From NCBI GenBank assembly GCA_028697875.1, contig JAQVEQ010000104.1, forward strand, positions 1 to 10,074: a stretch of DNA of 10,074 nucleotides, given 5' to 3'. Below are positions 5,690 through 10,074 of the stretch, piece by piece (the first letter of the stretch is position 1; each line of letters starts with the position of its first letter). The position numbers and the translations under genes are program-made. The notes below the pieces were generated by a model. The model was not told the origin of the DNA and ran no database searches. It was given only the letters and a program-made list of their open reading frames with translations. The DNA is from Novosphingobium sp. (GTDB lineage: Bacteria; Pseudomonadota; Alphaproteobacteria; Sphingomonadales; Sphingomonadaceae).

Positions 5690-6082
5690 GCCTCACCCAA
5701 TGCTTCCAGCGGAAGATAGCCGACAAGGCCGTCTTCGCCCACTTGTCCCCATGCCCAGTTACCGGCCACGTCGAGCACGTTGAAGACGGTGCCGGCGGCA
5801 AGCCGTGTCATTTCTTCGGCGTCCGCCTTGCCCGTGCTGCGCAGGATGGCCTCGGGCGAAATCACGCAATGCGGCTGGGGCACGGCATAATGCGGCACGA
5901 AACACCGCCCGGCGAGGCGGATGTGCGCCAGGTCCCCGCGCACGGGCCAATGCGCGGCGTCGAGCTGTTCGCTCGGGCCGGACAGGGCAAGCTGGCCGGA
6001 GGGGATGGTCTGTGCAGTCAATTCGTCGTGCCCTTCGAAACGGAAGAGCGGGCGCTTAGCCCCACCGGGTCCTAGTATCAAG

Positions 6083-6102
<20 letters not shown>
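5686..6102 (-). CDS. Short SH3-domain protein resembling the N-terminus of NlpC/P60 (C40) peptidases, catalytic domain absent
   Basis: A 138-residue protein. Residues 45-75 (LDAAHWPVRGDLAHIRLAGRCFVPHY) and 78-135, ending NWAWGQVGEDGLVGYLPLEAL, resemble the N-terminal region and bacterial dipeptidyl-peptidase SH3 domain of sphingomonad NlpC/P60 endopeptidases. In those proteins a Cys-His catalytic domain follows; here the protein stops right after the SH3 domain. There is no signal peptide or transmembrane segment. The ATG at 6102 has AGGAG four bases upstream and lies inside the last codons of pepA, overlapping it by 20 bases; the TGA overlaps the argC ATG. The frame is intact and has a good ribosome site, so it is probably expressed. 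It might bind cell-wall peptides, partner a separate peptidase, or be a reduced relic retained for coupling. Function is not established. Confidence 0.75.
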
Positions 6103-7486
<1,384 letters not shown>

Positions 7487-7506
7487 TCATGCCCCAGGGA
7501 GTCGAT

Positions 7507-8364
7507 ATGCGCGAGAAGAATCCGCATGGCCGCTTGCCGGGAATGGCGCTCCTGCTGGCGGCGGTGCTGGCGGGATGCTCGCCCGACGGGGGCAATGCCG
7601 TCCCGCAAGACGATGCCGCGCCGGCCGGGCAGGCTCCGGCGGCAGTGGTGCCCGCCGGTGCCGAAGCCTCCGCGCCCGCCCCGCCGGACGTCGCGGCGCG
7701 GACCGTCGATGTCCAGAACGACGACTATACCTTCCACTACGCCTATCCCGCCGAAGCCGGGCGGATTCCCGCGCTGAAGGCGCAACTCGATGCGGAGCTG
7801 GAGGAAGCCCGCGTCAAGCTGGCCAAGGAAACGGCCGAATTCCGGGCCGAGGCGGAAAAGGACGGCTTCCCCTATCGCCCTTACGACCAGTCGACCGATT
7901 GGGCGGTGGTGACGGACCTGCCCGGCTGGCTCAGCCTTTCCGCGCAAGTCTATGCCTATACCGGCGGGGCGCACGGCAATCACTGGTTCAGCGCGCTGCT
8001 GTGGGACAAGCGGGCCGGGAAGCAGCGCGACGTGCTGTCGCTGTTCACGTCCAAGGCCACGCTGGAAAAGGCCATCCAGCCCGCCATGTGCGACGCGCTG
8101 GACCGCGAGCGGGCGAAGAGACGGGGCGAGAAGATCGTGCGCGACCAGAAGGACTGGATGAGCGCCTGCATAACGCTGGACGATGCGACCGTGATCCTCG
8201 GGTCCGCCGGGCACGAGGCGTTCGACCGGATCGGCTTTCTCATCCCGCCCTATGCCGCCGGGCCTTATGCCGAAGGCAGTTACGAAGTGACGCTGCCGGT
8301 GACTTCGGCCATCCTGCGGGCAGTGAAGCCCCAATTCCGGGAAAGCTTCGCCCAGGGGCGCTGA
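7507..8364 (+). CDS. Lipoprotein with DUF4163/DUF3298-type (PdaC/RsiV-like) domain
   Basis: A 285-residue predicted lipoprotein of unknown function. A basic N-terminus (MREKNPHGRLPG) is followed by the hydrophobic stretch MALLLAAVLAG and a lipobox LAGC with Cys24, the expected lipidation site; the next residues (SPDGGN) carry Asp at +3. Residues 25-63 are a Pro/Ala-rich linker. Residues 68-275 match the DUF4163 plus DUF3298 pattern: VQNDDYTFHYAYP, then YTGGAHGN (151-158) and LLWDKRAGKQRDVLSLF, ending in GPYAEGSYEVTLPVTSAI. Related domains occur in RsiV-type lysozyme-binding anti-sigma factors and PdaC deacetylases, but no catalytic domain is attached. I chose the ATG at 7507 because AGGGAG lies five bases upstream; an ATG at 7489 lacks one. 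It is divergent from pepA and 40 bp upstream of map, with which it may be co-transcribed. Confidence 0.85.
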   Translation: MREKNPHGRLPGMALLLAAVLAGCSPDGGNAVPQDDAAPAGQAPAAVVPAGAEASAPAPPDVAARTVDVQNDDYTFHYAYPAEAGRIPALKAQLDAELEEARVKLAKETAEFRAEAEKDGFPYRPYDQSTDWAVVTDLPGWLSLSAQVYAYTGGAHGNHWFSALLWDKRAGKQRDVLSLFTSKATLEKAIQPAMCDALDRERAKRRGEKIVRDQKDWMSACITLDDATVILGSAGHEAFDRIGFLIPPYAAGPYAEGSYEVTLPVTSAILRAVKPQFRESFAQGR

Positions 8365-8404
8365 ATGCTCGCAATTTCGGCGCGCGCCCGCTACAGGGGC
8401 GGGC

Positions 8405-9232
8405 ATGACCGAATACCAGACCATTACTTCCGACGACACGGTGCTGCGCGACGGCACGATCAAGCTGCACGGGCCCGAAGCTTTCGAAGGGATGCGCAAG
8501 GCGGGCCGGCTGGCGGCCGAAATTCTCGACGCCATGGTTCCGCTGGTGAAACCGGGCGTGAGCACGGGCGAACTGGACGATGTGGTGCGGCAGATGACGC
8601 TGGATGGCGGGGCGGTTCCGGCGACGCTCGGCTATCGCGGGTACGCACATAGCTGCTGCATCTCGATCAACCACGTGGTGTGCCACGGCATTCCTTCGGA
8701 AAAGACGCTGAAGGAAGGCGATATCGTCAATATCGACGTGACGCCGCTGCTGGATGGCTGGCACGGCGATTCCAGCCGCATGTACCTGATCGGCAATGTC
8801 CCGCTGAAGGCGCGGCGGCTGGTCGAAGTGACTTACGAATGCCTGATGCTGGGGATCGAACAGGCCCGGCCCGGCGCCCGGCTGGGCGATATCGGCGCGG
8901 CGATTCAGGCCCATGCGGAACAGTACCGCTACGGCGTGGTGCGCGAATTCTGCGGCCACGGCCTCGGCCGCCTGTTCCACGATGCGCTGGAAGTGATCCA
9001 CGCCGCCCGCGCGGGGACGGGGCCGGAACTGAAGCCCGGCATGTTCTTCACCATCGAACCGATGATCAATCTCGGCAAGCCGGGGGTGAAGCTGCTGGGC
9101 GACGGGTGGACGGCGGTAACCCGCGACAAGTCGCTTTCGGCCCAGTTCGAACATTCCATCGGCATTACCGGGGACGGGTGCGAGATCTTCACTCTGAGCC
9201 CCAAGGGGCTGGACAGGCCGCCTTACGCCTGA
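8405..9232 (+). CDS. map: Methionine aminopeptidase, type I
   Basis: Cytosolic metalloenzyme that removes the initiator methionine from new proteins, normally essential. The 275-residue protein shows all five metal ligands at exactly the E. coli spacing: Asp111 (NIDVT), Asp122 (GDSSRMY), His185 (GHGLGR), Glu218 (FTIEPM) and Glu249 (QFEHSI). The substrate-side histidines are His94 (VCHGIP) and His192 (FHDALEV). The last block has Ala where Pro is usual (FHEAP/FHDAP), a minor difference. It has about ten more N-terminal residues than E. coli Map, without the zinc-finger extension of type Ib/Ic. The ATG at 8405 has AGGGG five bases upstream. It lies 40 bp after the lipoprotein gene and is followed by a TTGACA-rich dyad 20 bp past its stop. 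Confidence 0.97.
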   Translation: MTEYQTITSDDTVLRDGTIKLHGPEAFEGMRKAGRLAAEILDAMVPLVKPGVSTGELDDVVRQMTLDGGAVPATLGYRGYAHSCCISINHVVCHGIPSEKTLKEGDIVNIDVTPLLDGWHGDSSRMYLIGNVPLKARRLVEVTYECLMLGIEQARPGARLGDIGAAIQAHAEQYRYGVVREFCGHGLGRLFHDALEVIHAARAGTGPELKPGMFFTIEPMINLGKPGVKLLGDGWTAVTRDKSLSAQFEHSIGITGDGCEIFTLSPKGLDRPPYA

Positions 9233-9252
9233 GGCGCGGGATGCCCGGCCCG

Positions 9253-9280
9253 GCTTGACACATTTGACACCCTGTCAAGC
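9253..9280. repeat. TTGACA direct and inverted repeat cluster downstream of map
   Basis: TTGACA occurs at 9255 and 9264, and its complement TGTCAA at 9273, in a strict 9-bp register. GCTTGACA (9253-9260) and TGTCAAGC (9273-9280) form a perfect 8-bp inverted repeat; the inner TTGACA can instead pair with the same arm around CCC. A further TTGACACC lies in the GGTTGACACC stretch near 9336-9345. It may be a map terminator without a T-run, or an operator for a dimeric regulator. Confidence 0.55.
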
Positions 9281-9510
9281 TGGGGATTGGACGGAAAATC
9301 GAGCGATTTCATGGTGTTGTGGGAAAGCGTGGCGGTTGACACCTTTCCCGCAGGAAAAACGCACGAAAATTTCCAACACGCGCGGCCGTGCTTTCGAGCT
9401 GGTGCCTGCGGGCGTGTCATGCTGCCTGTCGACGGTATGAAAGAGCCACGCGCTCCATGGCAGGTTTTTCCCGTGTAGGAAAATGGCGGTTGGAGGCGGG
9501 GCACTCGCAT

Positions 9511-9540
9511 GTCCCGCTCGGCCTGAGCTTGTCGCAGGCC
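9511..9540. repeat. REP-like sequence (GCCTGAGCTTGTCG type)
   Basis: The stretch CCGCTCGGCCTGAGCTTGTC followed by GCAGGCC resembles the widespread short repeat seen in sphingomonad genomes as a TTCGACAAGCTCAGGCCGAACGG-like sequence. GGCCTG (9520-9525) pairs with CAGGCC (9535-9540) around a nine-base loop. Only one copy is in the window, so family membership rests on memory of the consensus rather than on a search. Confidence 0.5.
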
Positions 9541-9609
9541 ATGCGCCAAGGCTGGGCAGGGAGGAGAAGAGGGAGCCAGAAATGGGGTGGATTACGGACG
9601 TTATGCAAG

Positions 9610-9689
9610 CCCACCCCCAACCCCTCCCGCAAGCGGGAGGGGAGCGAGACTTGCCGAACCGTAGGTGAGGCTAGTCGCAGCGGGGTGGG
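9610..9689. repeat. Nested palindromic intergenic repeat, about 80 bp
   Basis: An outer 8-bp stem (CCCACCCC at 9610-9617 with GGGGTGGG at 9682-9689) encloses a perfect 10-bp hairpin, CCCCTCCCGC-AA-GCGGGAGGGG (9621-9642). The intervening AGCGAGACTTGCCGAAC...CTAGTCGCAGC also resembles a repeat found between genes of many sphingomonads. The two-level structure suggests a mobile palindromic repeat (REP/MITE-like) rather than a simple terminator, and no adjacent gene ends here. Confidence 0.6.
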
Positions 9690-9780
9690 TCCTGCCCCGC
9701 GTCCGCAATGTTGTCGTGAGCCGCCGTCCGGTTTCTGCAAAGCCGACAGGTGATGAAGAGGAAAGCGGATGAGCCGGCAT

Positions 9781-9926
9781 TCCCCTCTCCCGCGAGCGGG
9801 AGAGGGCGGGGCCCGCCGCGAAGCGGTGGGAGGGTGAGGGCCTTTCGCTTGAGGCCCCCTCATCCAACTTCGCTTGGCCAGCAAGCCGGCAAAGCTGCGT
9901 ATCCTTCTCCCGCATGCGGGAAAAGG
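9781..9926. repeat. Composite palindromic repeat with four consecutive hairpins
   Basis: Hairpin 1: CCCTCTCCCGC-GA-GCGGGAGAGGG (9783-9806), a perfect 11-bp stem. Hairpin 2: CCCGCCGC-GAA-GCGGTGGG (9812-9830), 8 bp with one wobble. Hairpin 3: GGGCCT with AGGCCC (9838-9857), extended by TGAG and CTCA across a small bulge. Hairpin 4: CCTTCTCCCGC-AT-GCGGGAAAAGG (9903-9926), 11 bp with one mismatch. The end hairpins share the TCTCCCGC core, so the element looks like a BOX/MITE-like composite bounded by related palindromes. No coding frame is credible. Confidence 0.6.
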
Positions 9927-10023
9927 AAAGTCCGCGCGGCCGCCGGGTGGCCGGGGAGGCTGGCGTTGCCTTGGCAAGTCGGCTCGGGCATCAGCGGAAA
10001 ATCGGGCGAAGAGTTGGGTGAAC

Positions 10024-10074
10024 ATGGCACAAACAGTATCCGGGTCCTGTCAATGCGGCGCGGTCGGGTTCGAA
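10024..10074 (+). CDS. GFA-family protein (CENP-V/GFA zinc-binding domain), N-terminal fragment
   Basis: Only the first 17 codons are present: MAQTVSGSCQCGAVGFE, running off the window end. The G-S-C-x-C-G-A-V-x-F-E motif is the hallmark start of GFA (glutathione-dependent formaldehyde-activating enzyme-like) proteins, in which the CxC cysteines help bind zinc. Most members are of unknown substrate despite the family name. The ribosome site is weak; the sequence before the ATG is GAGTTGGGTGAAC. The call rests on one short but distinctive motif. Confidence 0.7.
   Translation, partial: MAQTVSGSCQCGAVGFE

Larger units (their letters stand above)
9233..10023. other. Gene-poor intergenic region, about 790 bp
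   Basis: No frame here looks coding: the available frames are short, lack ribosome sites and resemble no family. From left to right the region holds a TTGACA dyad cluster (9253-9280), an unassigned AT-richer stretch (9281-9510) with two small TTTCCCG...GGAAAA inverted repeats near 9344-9358 and 9466-9483, a REP-like sequence (9511-9540), and two groups of GC-rich nested palindromes (9610-9689 and 9781-9926). The promoter of the GFA gene should be near its right end, but I could not identify it. Confidence 0.7.

Noticed and set aside
4667..5719. 350-codon plus-strand open frame opposite argC
   Set aside because: An antisense shadow of argC, with no recognisable motifs and no convincing start.
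9255..9269. TTGACA boxes after map as ordinary sigma-70 -35 elements
   Set aside because: No acceptable -10 hexamer lies 16-18 bases downstream of either copy, and no gene follows within reach.
9223..9549. 108-codon minus-strand open frame downstream of map
   Set aside because: Part of its translation (LRQAQAER) is simply the REP-like repeat read as protein; no ribosome site and no family match.

Overview
The window is GC-rich (about two thirds by eye), densely coded DNA from an alphaproteobacterium, most likely the order Sphingomonadales. The evidence is the protein flavour (SH3 protein of the sphingomonad NlpC/P60 type, short-form ArgC, glnB-glnA operon), TTAA-N7-TTAA and GTTC-N7-GTTC regulatory motifs typical of alphaproteobacteria, and palindromic intergenic repeats of kinds I recall from sphingomonad genomes. 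The first 11 bases match the end of an Illumina adapter, so this looks like the edge of an assembled contig.

Layout. (1) 3-1268 (+): C-terminal part of TamB. (2) 1262-1879 (-): GH24 lysozyme, convergent with tamB, with overlapping stops. (3) 1880-2040: divergent control region with a LexA-type direct repeat on the lysozyme side and a CtrA-type site on the other side. (4) 2041-2421 (+): single-domain PilZ protein. (5) 2422-2661: convergent spacer with a hairpin, four 16-bp tandem repeats and the glnA terminator. (6) 2662-4482 (-): glnB-glnA operon for nitrogen assimilation, preceded by a sigma-54-like promoter and an NtrC-like site. (7) 4766-7486 (-): pepA, a short SH3 protein and argC in a tight, overlapping operon. 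(8) 7507-9232 (+): a DUF4163/DUF3298-type lipoprotein, then methionine aminopeptidase (map). (9) 9233-10023: about 790 bp with no credible gene, holding a TTGACA cluster, a REP-like sequence and two groups of GC-rich nested palindromes. (10) 10024-10074 (+): first 17 codons of a GFA-family protein.

How it works together. The genes are mostly chromosomal housekeeping: envelope biogenesis (TamB), peptidoglycan cleavage (lysozyme), c-di-GMP sensing (PilZ), nitrogen assimilation and its PII sensor (GlnA, GlnB), arginine synthesis (ArgC), peptide turnover (PepA) and protein N-terminal processing (Map). There is no CRISPR array, tRNA, rRNA, transposase or clear prophage. The most interesting layer is regulatory: a lysozyme with a predicted SOS box placed back to back with a PilZ gene under a predicted CtrA site, and a nearly complete NtrC/sigma-54 architecture in front of glnBA. 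All regulatory assignments are motif-based inferences.
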